Below the pieces are notes generated by a model. That model saw only the letters and a list, made by a program, of their open reading frames with translations. It ran no database searches and was not told the origin of the DNA. A stretch of 64,000 nucleotides of DNA from Cryptomeria japonica (lineage: Eukaryota > Streptophyta > Pinopsida > Cupressales > Cupressaceae). Position numbers and translations under genes: made by a program. The DNA is taken from contig NC_081413.1 of NCBI RefSeq assembly GCF_030272615.1, forward strand, positions 188,322,669 to 188,386,668, read 5' to 3'. Below are positions 31,419 through 41,982 of the stretch, one piece after another. The stretch's first letter is position 1; each line of letters opens with the position of its first letter.

Positions 31419-31553
31419 TGTTGAGACATGGACCAGCTAGGACTCGAACCTAGGACCTTCCATACGTTGTTGGAGTGCTCTACCACCGAGCTACTGGCCC
31501 CTCTTGGACCAGTCCATCGTCGGTCCGGGTGTGGCTTATTTCCAACACCAACA
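31419..31553 (-). repeat. TRIM 5' LTR
   Basis: 135 bp, same ends as the copy at 26944-27078, with about six substitutions. Contains the tRNA-like segment 31430-31500. Confidence 0.9.
31430..31500 (-). other. tRNA-like sequence in TRIM 5' LTR
   Basis: Same 71-nt fold as in the other LTR. Here the T stem is perfect (CTAGG/CCTAG) with the B box GGTTCGAGTCC; the A box is TAGCTCGGTGG. The 3' side reads CTGGTCCA. The anticodon arm is irregular, as in the other copy, so the irregularity predates this insertion. Confidence 0.75.
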
Positions 31554-31558
31554 TTGGG

Positions 31559-31720
31559 CTGGAGGAGGATTTTCAATTTTCGCCAAATTCCTCCTTCGTT
31601 GAGAATTTCCACTCTTGGGTGGAGTTTTGGGCTAGAGGAGGATTTTCAATTTTCACCAAATTCCTCCTTCGCTGAGAATTTCCACTCTTGGGTGGATTTT
31701 TCCTTTTCGCCAAATTCCTC
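31559..31720 (-). repeat. Motif array of element C, part 2
   Basis: Continuation of the ~80-bp units after the TRIM: GGAGGAGGATTTTCAATTTT, CCAAATTCCTCCTTC and CACTCTTGGGTGGAG recur two to three times. It joins perfectly to 26943 when the TRIM and one TTGGG are removed. Confidence 0.7.
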
Positions 31721-32449
31721 CTGCACTGACTTTTTATGCTCTGCATTTCATCTTTGTTCTTTTGGACTTGAATCTGGATATCTTTTCCACTTGCAGTTAA
31801 CGTTCAGTTGTTTCTAAAAATAGAAAGTCTGCCCAAACGCAAAATTAGGTCAAATGGGACCACAGTGAAACTTTCTAAAAATAGAAAGTTCTCAAATTAT
31901 GCTCAAATTTCACTGGTAAGACCTTTAAAAGATCCTCTTTCATTTTTTCATATCATTTCTCAGATAACTCATTTCCTCATATCATTTCTCAGGGTTATCT
32001 TGACACTTAGCCAAACATCCATCATTCCCTTCCTTTGACTATGCATTCTTTGTTCTATTATTGGACGATGAAATCACCCACTCAACGATGTCCTCCTCTT
32101 AGCATCCAAAGTCTTGCTCCACGTAATATGCCTGAAGAAAGACAAGGAAACGTTGTGAGGTACAAGCATCAATCAAGTTCATAGTTAGCAAAATGCAAAG
32201 TTTGAAGGATAAAGCAATAAGCACAATGCATTTCTCAATACGTTAAAACCCTTATTCTCGACTTGATGACAATATTAAGACTATATCTTGGCTAGGTTGT
32301 ATATTCCTTAAGAACCCATTCCCTACTTAGTCACTCCATTACTTCCAAAGGCCTGAATCTAGACCAACAAGACCTTATAACTCATTCCTTAGGGTCGGGA
32401 GACGACACAGACTGCAAAAGACTTGGTTTATTCAGCAAAAACAGGGGGT

Positions 32450-32465
32450 CCCCATTTGCAATGGG
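32450..32465. other. 5' terminal palindrome of element C
   Basis: CCCCATTTGCAATGGGA, one base changed from the A and D palindrome, at the same distance from the element end. Confidence 0.7.
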
Positions 32466-32494
32466 ATGATGTGTGAAAACATCGCAACAGGACA

Positions 32495-34591
32495 TTGGGG
32501 GGACAGATTCAAAATAACTTAAACAAACTAAAAAAAACAAAAAACAAAAAAAGTAAATACAATGCACCAAATTTGCAACAATAATCCTTGTCTTTTTAGT
32601 GTTTTAGGGGTTTTTAGCATCTTTTTCTTAAAAAGTGAAATTTATATTTTTAAATTCACCAGATGTTGTAGACTGTCCAGCTCTGAAAAAAGAGGACATC
32701 CCCGCCAAGTGTCTTTCTATTTCTCAACATTCAAAAGGACCTGATTCTCATGGTTGCAATTTGAAAAGGCATCTTTTAGGGATCATTTTGGTATCCGGTT
32801 TATGTGCTCTTCTTGAAATTTAAACTTGATTTAAATTGTTCCACATTTGCCACTTCCGCATCTCATGTTTCTATAGTTTTTCTCAGCAAAACATTCCTTT
32901 TCTTGCTGGTCTTTTGCTAGCAAATGAAGGCATGATGCCAATCTGACTGCAAGGATTGTGGGGCGAAAGGTAGTTAGAGAAATTAATTGCCAAACTCTTA
33001 ATATTTTCATAAGATGTGCCAATCTAGTAAGCACAAATTCTGGAGTAAATTGAACTCTGTTGGAGAGTAAGATCTGCCATTTGTCTAATGACTGGCATTC
33101 TCAGTCCTTGATCTCTTTGAAGAGTGCCAAAGTTGGAAGATACTGGTAAAAAGATTGATACAAATTCAGCAATTTTCCAAACCCCAATCAAAATTTCCAA
33201 GTACCTTTTCTACATGTTAGAATCTTCCTGGGACGGGAAACACAAAAGTCGTATTAAATACCCAAGTCCTGTGTCTTTTTTTTCTATTCAAATTTAGCTA
33301 TTATCTCTTGCCACTAGTCAGCAATGGAATGCAGGATAAATACCTAAGTAGCAAATGTTTTCACTTGTAATTATAAACTTCCATATTTGATTTGATCAGA
33401 TGCTCATGATGAGGAGGAAATCTGTTTTTAACCAAATAACACATTAGCAATATCTGCTAGAATGTTTAAAGTTTTAAACAATGTATTGTGCCTTAAAATG
33501 GTGTTGAGAAAGTACAGGGGTTAAGAACTAGATTGAGTCATCACCACTGAATTCCACACCAAGCTATTTTTAACCTCCTGGTAAAGGAAGTTCTTTGATT
33601 TTTCCTTGTCTCTGGTTATGTACTACAAATAACCAAGAGTATCAGTGGCAATCACATACAACTATGGAGCTAGAGAACCTGATGAAAACAGGCTGTGAAA
33701 GATTCTCTTATTGTCTCATTGGTATCCTCTGTCAATATTGTTTCTCTTAACAATAATCTTAAGGAAAATGCACAAGAATGATCAAAGGTGTCTTGTCTGA
33801 TAGCTTACCATTTTTAACGTACCATGCATCATTGATTCTGGTCAAAAAGTCTATATCAAGTTTTAACTAGACCCATCTCCAGCCAAGCATTCTAATCATC
33901 CTGATATTTAAGATACTTTTTAACCCATTGATTTACTAATGTTTATCAAAGATCTTTTCTTTCTTATTCTGAAGGTATTTATTGGTTAGTAACTTTAAGA
34001 GATACTGATGTGAAAAATAAAATTGTAACATGCTATGCTGGATAAGTTGTCTTCAGGTTGCTTGTAATGTGTATAACTGAGAGACCCCAATTCTGCATAT
34101 CTATTAATTGCGATTATTGAAAAAATCAATTATTAATACTTTAGCCCCACTGTATAGGATACTTGACCAATCTTTGAAATGTATTTAAACACTTAATAGA
34201 GCTTGTCAAAGATTATAACCTATAGAAAAGCATGAATCTACAACAAACTGTGTATTCAAATTTTTTCTCATCCTGATGATGGATCATGTAGTGTGATCCA
34301 ACATGTTGATAGTTGATACTAAAAAATATTACACAGTTACATCAAGAAGCATTCTCGTTAACTATCACAGATTCTGGAAATCTTATGTCTCTTATTAATT
34401 AAAATGACTGTTTTCATCTTAGTACTGTAGTTGCCACCTGCCACAAAATGGACCAAGCAATGAATGGATTTGATGTAATGTCTTGAATAACATTTTGATT
34501 ATCTTTTATATCTTGGTAAGATGTTTGGGGTAAAATACGAAATTTTAGCTGATAATTTCAGTTCTAATTTTAAGTTGATTTTATTCAACAG
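32495..34591 (+). other. Probable intron upstream of the terminal exon
   Basis: No exon of the Rab geranylgeranyltransferase gene or any other gene was recognised here. The stretch ends with the acceptor TTTATTCAACAG. If the gene is intact, the preceding exon lies further left, so this intron is at least about 2 kb and may include all nested elements to its left. Confidence 0.4.
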
Positions 34592-34977
34592 GACTGGAAG
34601 CTCTGCAGCTGCTATCTTGCCTGAATCTTAGTCACAATCTCCTGCCCAATTTTACTGCGCTTGCTCCTTTGAGACTAATAATGACATTAACGGCATTGAA
34701 TATTGCATACAATGAAATTGGATCACATTCTATTGACACTACAAGGTATTCCTTTCCGTCTGTTCTAAACAATTCATCTGCAAGCACCAAAGAGTTCAGT
34801 GGAGACATGGAGCAAGACAATCTTGAATGTTCTTGGGAAATCACATTAATGTTCAAGGGCTTGCATCTTAGACAACTAGATACTGCAGGAAATCCTGCTA
34901 TTGATGAAAACTGTAAAATCTCGTTGAAAAAAATTCTTCCAACACTTAAATGGCTTGACGGGACACGTGTGGCTTAA
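34592..34977 (+). CDS. RGTA1: Rab geranylgeranyltransferase alpha subunit, last exon
   Basis: The exon follows a good acceptor (TTATTCAACAG) and starts in phase 1, giving (G)LEALQLLSCLNLSHN, and ends with TAA at 34975-34977. The leucine-rich repeats and the motifs YNEIGSHSIDTTRYSF, LRQLDTAGN and LPTLKWLDGT are those I know from the C-terminal LRR part of the plant type-II (Rab) geranylgeranyltransferase alpha subunit. That enzyme attaches geranylgeranyl groups to Rab GTPases in the cytosol together with the beta subunit and Rab escort protein. No stop or frameshift interrupts it. Upstream exons are not visible in the window. It could also be a retained fragment of a duplicated gene. Confidence 0.8.
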
Positions 34978-35650
34978 AAGTGTTATCTACCAGTGTAGCA
35001 TATTTCTAGCCCCTGGATAAAGCTCAGTCACATGATGGATCTCATCGAATCTACTGTAATTCACAACTTTCCAAAAAGTTCACATTGTGGATGGTTCTGA
35101 AGAAACATCATGCTTGCACAACATTGATTCTTCCATGGAAGATAAGCACAGGAATTGTGCTATACATGCTAAAGCTAGTTAGAAATGGCAGCCATGGGCT
35201 TTTACTAATGATGGGCAAACCTCATAATTCTAATGGTGGTGAATGGTGTAGGACTTGCATTGTACTTCTATATGAATATGATTATCATTAATAGTGGACC
35301 CTAACCATATTTATTTAAAGACAGTCTAGTGCAAGTTCATGGACAATCTTCTTTTGGCAAGACTCAAGTTATCATAGCGAGATTGTGGTTGTGGCTTTTC
35401 CGCGTTTTCTGAGATTTCCTTGTTTACTGTAAATTGTGTTCCTTAAAACCTCAGGAACTTTGACTCTAACTTGTACTCTAAATGTCAGTCATATGGTAAG
35501 TGATCAACTCCAAAACTTTTTTTTGCCTTATTGCTTAAGTTGTAAAATTTAGTCCTACACAATTAGACAGCATGGGAAATACTAATTAACATAAAGCTGG
35601 AACGATGATTTGTCTTGATACAATTTTTAATTATTAGTCAATGCTAAGCC
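34978..35650 (+). other. 3' flank of the RGTA exon
   Basis: Probably 3' UTR and downstream DNA. No further gene seen. AATAAATAAA strings occur only in the tandem duplication at about 35763 and 35932, some 790 bp after the stop. Confidence 0.4.
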
Positions 35651-35988
35651 TTTGAGTTTTGTTTTTATTGAAAATAAGAAGACTTGAAGTTTTTACTGTA
35701 TTATTTTTAGGAGAAGAGGATTACTATCAATGTTACTTTTGTTGTTTTCAAGTAGCTTCATAAATAAATAAAGTTTGTGCATTCACTTAGCATGGGAAAT
35801 ATTATAACACTAAGAGATCTTTGAGTTTTGTTTTTATTGAAAATAAGAAGACTTGAAGTTTTTACTGTATTATTTTTAGAAGAAGAGGATTACTATCAAT
35901 GTTACTTTTGTTGTTTTCAAGTAGCTTCATAAATAAATAAAGTTTGTGCATTCACTTAGCATGGGAAATATTATAACACTAAGAGATC
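35651..35988. repeat. 169-bp direct tandem duplication
   Basis: 35651-35819 and 35820-35988 are almost identical (one clear substitution, TTTTTAGGAG versus TTTTTAGAAG), directly abutting. Each ends CACTAAGAGATC. The near identity indicates a recent event. Confidence 0.95.
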
Positions 35989-37330
35989 TTGAATGCAATA
36001 AATGGTGAACTCAAATTATCTGCATATAAATAAAGCAACTGTCCACTTTTATGAATTGTGATAAATAACAACAATAAGTGAGAACATGCACTTTGGTTGA
36101 TAATTGTTTTATTGTAAAGTTGGTTTGGAGTGAGTTCTTCATGAGTTAGGGACAAGTGAGCTGATTTATTTGTCAACAGCACACCTAATGGATAGATCTT
36201 ACAAGATCAACAAGGGCCATTGCCATTTGCCATGGGAGAAAGAGCACAACAAAGGGCCTAATGGTACAAGTTAAGGGATTGAAGATTCTAACATGCAAAG
36301 AACTTCAAGGGAACAACAATGGATATGACCAATTACAAAAAAAAGTGAGTATTGTAAGTATGCTATAAATGGAAATGGTTTGATCCAAGTTACTTTTCTC
36401 CTCTTTTATTAAAACAAAAGCGATAGATTATTAAACTTAACTTCCATCGGAGAGTTTGAAATTATGTTAAAATTTTATGATTTCTTTTTAGAGGAAATTC
36501 AATCAAGATAGTAACAAGTGTAGTTATGAGTATATGATATAACAAGCTGGCATCTTGAATAGTTGGGAACATTGATGGCACTAATAAGTGCATGACTTGT
36601 TTACCATATTGCTTTCAAATACGTTTGTGTAGATTCAAACAACTTACAAATATTGTACTGCTATTGTACATTCTATAAAGATTAAGTGGAATACAATGGC
36701 CTCTTTCAAGTAGATCTAGATGCATGCCTATTTAGGAAGTTTAATATGTGGCCTCTTATGTTTATGGACAATATGCGACCAGCATTATTTTTGTGCCCTT
36801 TCTTTGACAACCCAATTGGATTCAATCCAAAGCCTAGAATTGTCTTAAAATTGTTACATCCATATCAAAACATGAGTAACTGACCTATATGAAAGTTGAC
36901 TATAATAATAAGCAGCTTCAAACATTGTACATGCACTTCCACAAATAAAAATTAGAGGCATTGTTCATAAGATTAACAAGAAGAAAATGAATATAAAACT
37001 ACAAGTTCATCATGAACTTACCTCTATTATTATCTTTCCTAGCCACTCAGTCTAACCATCCATCGCATCCTAGGTATGAGGATCAATTGTTGGACTTGGT
37101 GTGAAGTCATAACTAGCATTAGTAGTGGGTGGGAAATCACTTGTATTAGTTCATGGTTCAATGGATCAAAGCCCAAAGAGACCACACCACATGAGATGGG
37201 CTCCTTGATTTGATCACAAGATGTTATACCACTGCATTAGTGTGGATCATGGGGATCATGACCATGGTGTAAATGTTATTGCAATTTCCAATTTAATGAA
37301 CAAGTTATATGCAGGATGGTGTATTTAGAA
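35989..37330. other. AT-rich stretch, nothing recognised
   Basis: Short open frames only, without motifs. No LTR termini or duplications were found. Confidence 0.4.
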
Positions 37331-37407
37331 TTTTGATATTATAACTATGACAATAATGTTGTTGTCTTTCTTTTGCTGCAGGTATGGAGGATGAACATGT
37401 ATCAGGT

Positions 37408-37482
37408 AGTCACGATCAAGTGGCACATTGATCGGACATGTCTTTTAGACATGTTCGACCAAGATGTCACTTGGTCGTGACT
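37408..37482. repeat. 36-bp inverted repeat hairpin
   Basis: AGTCACGATCAAGTGGCACA... (37408-37443) and its imperfect complement (37447-37482) are separated by TTT, with about six mismatches in 36 pairs. A strong cruciform-capable structure near the 3' end of the minus-strand LTR. Confidence 0.85.
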
Positions 37483-37543
37483 TTTACAACCATCAACCAT
37501 CAACCGATCCACTCGGTGTCTATGATAACTAATTGGTGCCATT

Positions 37544-37700
37544 GATAACAGATCGATGTAAACATACTAGATAATGAATCGGTATCATTGATAACAGATC
37601 GATATAGACATACCCGATAATGAATCGGTATCATTGTAAATGATAACAGGTCGAAATAAACACACCCGATAATGAATCGGTGTTAAAGCAAATGTTAATA
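37544..37700. repeat. ~46-52 bp tandem repeat
   Basis: GATAACAGATCGAT...GATAATGAATCGGTATCATT units start at 37544, 37590 and 37642. Partial units flank them. CCGATAATGAATCGG is itself palindromic. Confidence 0.75.
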
Positions 37701-38007
37701 GATCGATAACTAATAGCATTAGATCGAAGCTTAACTTTGTTAAGCAAGTCGTCGATCTAATTCATCTTTATCAATGTTAATATTATAATCATGATCAATG
37801 TTATAATCTGATAAACATATTCAGTTTGGAAAGCATAAATCAGATAATCTAATAGCATAGATGAGTAAACCAAAACAGAATAGAGAAGATTAACGGGTAA
37901 GGAAAGTCTTATCTTGCAGAAGCTACTAATGCATTAACACTCCCTCTTAGCTTTGGAAGATAGATAAAGTAACCTGCATCACATTTCTTTTCCATAATGT
38001 CAGTCTC

Positions 38008-38121
38008 CAAGAATATATATATGATATGAAGCACCATCAGGACATAAGATACAAATATAAAACATCTTATGCCTCCAATTTATAGAATATATATATGATA
38101 TGAAGCACCATCAGGACATAA
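38008..38121. repeat. Direct repeat GATATGAAGCACCATCAGGA
   Basis: GAATATATATATGATATGAA and GCACCATCAGGACATAAG occur twice, about 75 bp apart, in the internal region next to the polypurine tract at 37940. The intervening TTATGCCTCCAATTTATAGA recurs at 39804. Confidence 0.7.
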
Positions 38122-38124
38122 GAG

Positions 38125-38413
38125 CATCACCTAACCATGTGATATAAAAGATTCATAATTTCATTATGATAAGATATCACCTGAACACGTGATATCAGTA
38201 TTGCCTAAACACGCAATCCTTAAGGATGATCATAAATTCACATCTTATCCAAGTTGTGGTATGTACAAACAACACTTTATACAAATGTCATATCACCTAA
38301 TCACATGATATGAAGTATCATCTAGACACATGATACAAATGTCCATCACGTCAATCTTGTGATGACAGGATATCACCTAAGCACGTGATATCAGTATTGC
38401 CTAAACACGCAAT
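38125..38413. repeat. Series of short ATCAC/GTGAT hairpins
   Basis: Eight palindromes of 18-24 bp: 38125-38143, 38173-38196 (GATATCACCTGAACACGTGA TATC), 38200-38217 (ATTGCCTAAACACGCAAT), 38289-38312, 38315-38336, 38344-38364, 38369-38392 and 38396-38413. Most keep a central CCTAA.CA-like loop while stems vary. A ~107-bp segment (38168-38275) is also repeated at 38364-38474. Confidence 0.8.
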
Positions 38414-38699
38414 ACTTAAGGATAATCGTATGAGAAAGATTTAAATTCTCATCTTATCCAAGTTGTGGTATGTGCGCTAACACTTCATATGAATGTTTTA
38501 CCACAACACAATCATGGCTTCATCCATGATCCACCAGAGATCCACCATGATAACTGGTTTGGACATTATAAGATCGTCACCTTATAATTTCTCCATACAA
38601 GTGTTCATTATCTTGAGAGATCGTCACCTCTTGGATATGAACCTAGGGGATAAAATCCAAAATGTCCTGTCATGACAAAGAAGTTTACACATTAAACAT

Positions 38700-39140
38700 G
38701 CAAATACAGATTACAAAGCAAATTACCTTTCTATCATACCTAAACCTTTTCTGAAGTGATCAACCTTCATTCTGAAAGAGGTTTGGCTAGAATATCTAGA
38801 GTTTGATCTTCAAGGGAAAACCCTCCTACTCGAGGGAGAAAAACCCAGCATAAAAATGTCTTCTTTATATATCAAATATGTCTAGCAATAATGCAAGATA
38901 CAGGCCCAATACATGTTGCTTCACTCCTTGAAGCAAATTTCACAAGAACAAATCTGATTGGCCTTCTTCACAGGATCGATCTGCTCTAACTAATATATAA
39001 ATTGCTCTTCACATAAATTGAATGGATCAAAGAATGAGTTTGCATCTTCTATATATATGAGGGAGGCACCCTTTCACAAGGGGTCGGTTCTCAATGACAC
39101 CATCTATCTCTTCACAAGGGTGGCCACTACAACATCAACA
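38700..39140 (-). mobile_element. Copia-type 3' LTR with TATA box, left boundary uncertain
   Basis: At 39140 ACATCAACA is followed by CTCCCTCTTAGC. On the minus strand this is GCTAAGAGGGAG then LTR start TGTTGATGTTGTAG. A TATA box CTCATATATATAGAAG lies near 39050 on the minus strand. It differs in sequence from the LTR ending at 37939, so two copia families are nested or adjacent. Confidence 0.5.
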
Positions 39141-40130
39141 CTCCCTCTTAGCTAGGGAGGAATCCTTGTTAATAATATAGTTATGAAATGACATCTACCA
39201 TGGCTACTCCTAGAGGGTGGAACACGATTCATCACGGTACCCAACATGATGACATTCATCATGGCTATTCCCAGAGGGTGGAACATGGGCCTTCTCTTCA
39301 GACTTCTCCCTCACAAAGAAGAGTGTATTAACAAGGGCTTGCTCCTCAAACTCCTCTCTCACAGAGAAGAATGCATTTAAGCAATGGCTTGCTCCTCAAA
39401 CTTCTCTCTCATAGAGAAGGATGCATTAAGCATATCTTCATGATGGTGTGGCTCCCTCTGAGCCTGATATCAACCTTCTGACCTCCTTATCTAATGTTGC
39501 TTCTGATGAAATGTTAGACTCCCTCTGAATTTGATATCAACCATCTGACCTCCTCTTCGAAGAACCAGATCGCAAGGACAAACTGTATGGGTTCTTCTTC
39601 TTCGATGAATACTTACCGCCATCAACTCAGTCCTATCACTGCAAGCATCGAGTTCTTTCTCCCTTGAATGAAATCTCTTATGCTTCTTGGTTTGTCCTTT
39701 CTTTATCTCGAAAGGTCACCTGCAAAACATGACTTATAGAACTCTGACATGTACTTTGACAACATTTGTGCACCTAGAAAGCAATCTCATAAAACTACTA
39801 TTTTATGCCTCCAATTTATAGAGAAATGGAAGATGAATATTACAAATGGTTTGTACAATCAAACCATGGTAAAATGCAAAAATTTCTATGTCCAAAATGA
39901 AGAGGTTCGTTTGAAAATAGTAAATGTAACTTCCAATGAGCAAATGAATAGCACAAATAACTTATTTATAATACTAGACATTATCTTTGACTTTAACTCC
40001 TACATAATGCCCATATCTCAACACAAACATCCACAATCAACACCCAACTCATATGGACCCACCAATATCATTCAAGATTGCTCCACTACTCAATTTTCAC
40101 ACCCATGATGAGATATTTGCTAAATATAGT
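39141..40130 (-). other. Copia internal region remnants
   Basis: No coding motif is recognisable. CTTGCTCCTCAAACTTCTCT followed by a TAGAGAAG string recurs at about 61-bp spacing (39300-39430), and CTCCCTCTGA..TTGATATCAACC recurs twice (39450 and 39512). The strings fit non-coding sequence between pol and the 3' LTR. Confidence 0.4.
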
Positions 40131-41010
40131 ATTGTAATTATCATTGCTAACTCCACCTTCTTCATGAGATGTGAATAGAAGTAGATAATGAAACTATTAA
40201 AGGTTAATGGGATGAGTTTAGGATGGACTAATGGAATATAGGATGAATTGGGAGGTGTCAAGGGTTTTCTATATGACATGAAGTAGGTACTTGATGTGTG
40301 TAGTAGTAATGGAGAAGAGAGTTGTACACCAATGAGTAGAAGGAAAGGTTTATTGTAATGGTATCTATAGGATGAAATGTGGAGGGATGTGGTATAATAT
40401 AGAAGGGATAAAGGGACAAGACCAAGAAGGATAATGTTGCATAAGGTGAAATAAGAGATGGTACAATGGGATGTGAAGAGAAGAGGATAATGGAACATAG
40501 GATGAAATAAGAGAATTTAATGGGATGGGAATAGAGGGTGATAATGGAACATAGGATATAATAGTAGAGATAAATGAAGTGGGCCAAGATGGGATAATAG
40601 ATAACAGGGTAAATTATTAGAGATTAAGTAAATTGGATTAGGAGGGACTAATGGAACATTGGGTGAATTAGGAGGTTTCTAGGTTTTCACTATAGGACAT
40701 AAAATGTGAACTTGAGGTGTGTAGAGGTAATGGAGAAGAGAGTTGGTCAATAATGAGTGGAAGGAAAGGTTTCTTGTAAGGGTATGTGTATCTAATGAAA
40801 TTAGGAGGGAGGTAGTATAATGTATAAGGGATAATGGGATAGGACTAAGAGGGGATATTAGAACATAGAGTGAAATAAAAGATGGTTTAATACAATACAA
40901 GATTGACTAGTAGATATTGGTGGGATGGGCCAGGAGAGGATCATAGAACACCTAGTAGATATTAGTGGGATGGGCCAGGAGAGGCTCATAGAACATAGTG
41001 TGAACTATTA
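40130..41010. repeat. Degenerate GGATAATGGAACATAGGATGA repeats
   Basis: Strings such as GATAATGGAACATAGGATGA and TGGGATGGGCCAGGAGAGG recur irregularly. The last two units (40905-41001) are ~48 bp apart and nearly identical (CTAGTAGATATTGGTGGGAT). Long minus-strand open frames here are a composition effect. Confidence 0.6.
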
Positions 41011-41021
41011 AAGTTTAATGG

Positions 41022-41873
41022 TGTTGGGATTAAGGTGTCACCAATCTTGTAAATCTCATGTAATTTAATTACTCCTAATATTTCTTGTAAGTTGCTCATA
41101 AGGGATGGAAGGTTTTCACTAATGATGATTTGCTTCTAATGGTATGAAAATATTTATTTACTAGCTTCGATAATTAATGATTTATTAAAAAAATGTTATA
41201 GATTATATTAATAGTACAAGTATGGTGGTAACAGTAAAAAATGTTAACTTGGAAGATCTTTGTGTCCACCTTAAGAATCAACTATTTTGAGTTATTATGA
41301 TGACTATCATAAATTGTAAGAATCTATGATAAAATATGACACATGTTATAAGATTCTATGATGACTGTGACAATATTTATGATAGAACCTTTGTTATTTT
41401 GGTCCCTATGCACCCATGCATGGAAGACACCATATGATAACTGCAAGAGGTTTTGTAAGAGCTCATTATTGGTTTACAAGTGAAAATTCTAAGGTGGACA
41501 CATGAGGATTACACTAGTCTGGAAGCCACTATTTAAGGTGGACACATGGTTGCATATTTTATATATAACAAGTGCTTGGGAGTGTAATTTGTGTTAGTTT
41601 TCTTTGTGGGGGCTATTATGTCAAATTGAAGATTCAAGAGGAGTTTAGAGTTGATGTGTTATAATGTTAGTTGCAAATAATACGAGCTATGCATCTCTTC
41701 TTTTCTGGAGGTTTTTTCTGAAAAGGGTCTCTCCACATTAAACATTATTTTATATGTTCAATCTTTTGTTCTCTATTTTTCTTTTATTATTTATTTGAAA
41801 CTCCATATGTTTAGCCATTGCTAGATTAGTTCTATAGTAGATTTTCAACTTCTATTATTGATGTTTACCTTCA
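41022..41873 (+). mobile_element. Copia 5' LTR
   Basis: Begins TGTTGGGATTAAGG, with a TATA box TTTTATATATAACAAG near 41556. It ends ACCTTCA shortly before a primer-binding site TTGGTATCAGATCTTGG (from about 41885). The start is inferred from the TG terminus and spacing, so it may be off. Gag begins ~120 bp after the end. Confidence 0.6.
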
Positions 41874-41884
41874 ATTTTATAATA

Positions 41885-41901
41885 TTGGTATCAGATCTTG
41901 G
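41885..41901 (+). other. Copia primer-binding site
   Basis: TTGGTATCAGATCTTGG differs by one base in its core from the usual TTGGTATCAGAGC complementary to initiator Met tRNA. Confidence 0.7.
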
Positions 41902-41982
41902 CCCTCTTTATGTCTTGGGTGGTACAATGAAGGTTTTTTTTTTAGTTGAAGTGGTTGTTTTGGTTGATCTAATTTTTGCATA

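Larger units (their letters stand above)
26944..31553 (-). mobile_element. TRIM element with tRNA-like LTRs (D nested inside)
   Basis: Two 135-bp LTRs (26944-27078 and 31419-31553, about six differences) are flanked by TTGGG duplications (26939-26943 and 31554-31558). On the minus strand the 5' LTR (31553-31419) is followed directly by TGGTATCAGAGCCAGGTC, the initiator-Met-type primer site. A polypurine tract AAGGGGGGG sits directly before the 3' LTR. The interior is only 64 bp once nested D is removed, so the original element was 334 bp, a textbook TRIM. It has no coding capacity and must be mobilised in trans, probably by a copia element. Confidence 0.92.
24325..32489 (-). mobile_element. 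Element C: family copy, host of the TRIM/D nest
   Basis: On the minus strand C starts TGTTGCGATG at 32489, with the terminal palindrome at 32450-32465, and ends at 24325. The last 45 bases there align with the end of D without gaps. Flanks are GGACG (24320-24324) and GGACA (32490-32494), a 5-bp duplication with one change. Removing the nested TRIM plus its duplication (4615 bp) leaves about 3.55 kb. It carries its own motif array, a short ORF (25411-25917), a telobox (25260-25276) and a TATA box (25185-25200). Confidence 0.75.
37330..37939 (-). mobile_element. Copia-type 3' LTR, left boundary uncertain
   Basis: At 37939 the plus strand reads ATTAACA followed by CTCCCTCTTAGC. On the minus strand this is a polypurine tract (GCTAAGAGGGAG) immediately followed by an LTR start TGTTAATGCATTAG. 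The LTR runs left to roughly 37330-37400, where its end could not be fixed. It contains the tandem repeats at 37544-37700 and the long hairpin at 37408-37482. Confidence 0.5.

Noticed and set aside
31428-31817. Plus-strand open frame beginning MDQLGLEPRTFHTLLECSTTE
   Set aside because: It is the complement of the TRIM tRNA-like LTR read as protein, a common false gene over tRNA sequence, followed by array sequence.
40097-40900. Minus-strand frames rich in Tyr, Ile, Ser and His (for example ILCSIITLYSHPI)
   Set aside because: They are produced by the degenerate GATAATGGAACATAGG repeats, not by a membrane protein gene.
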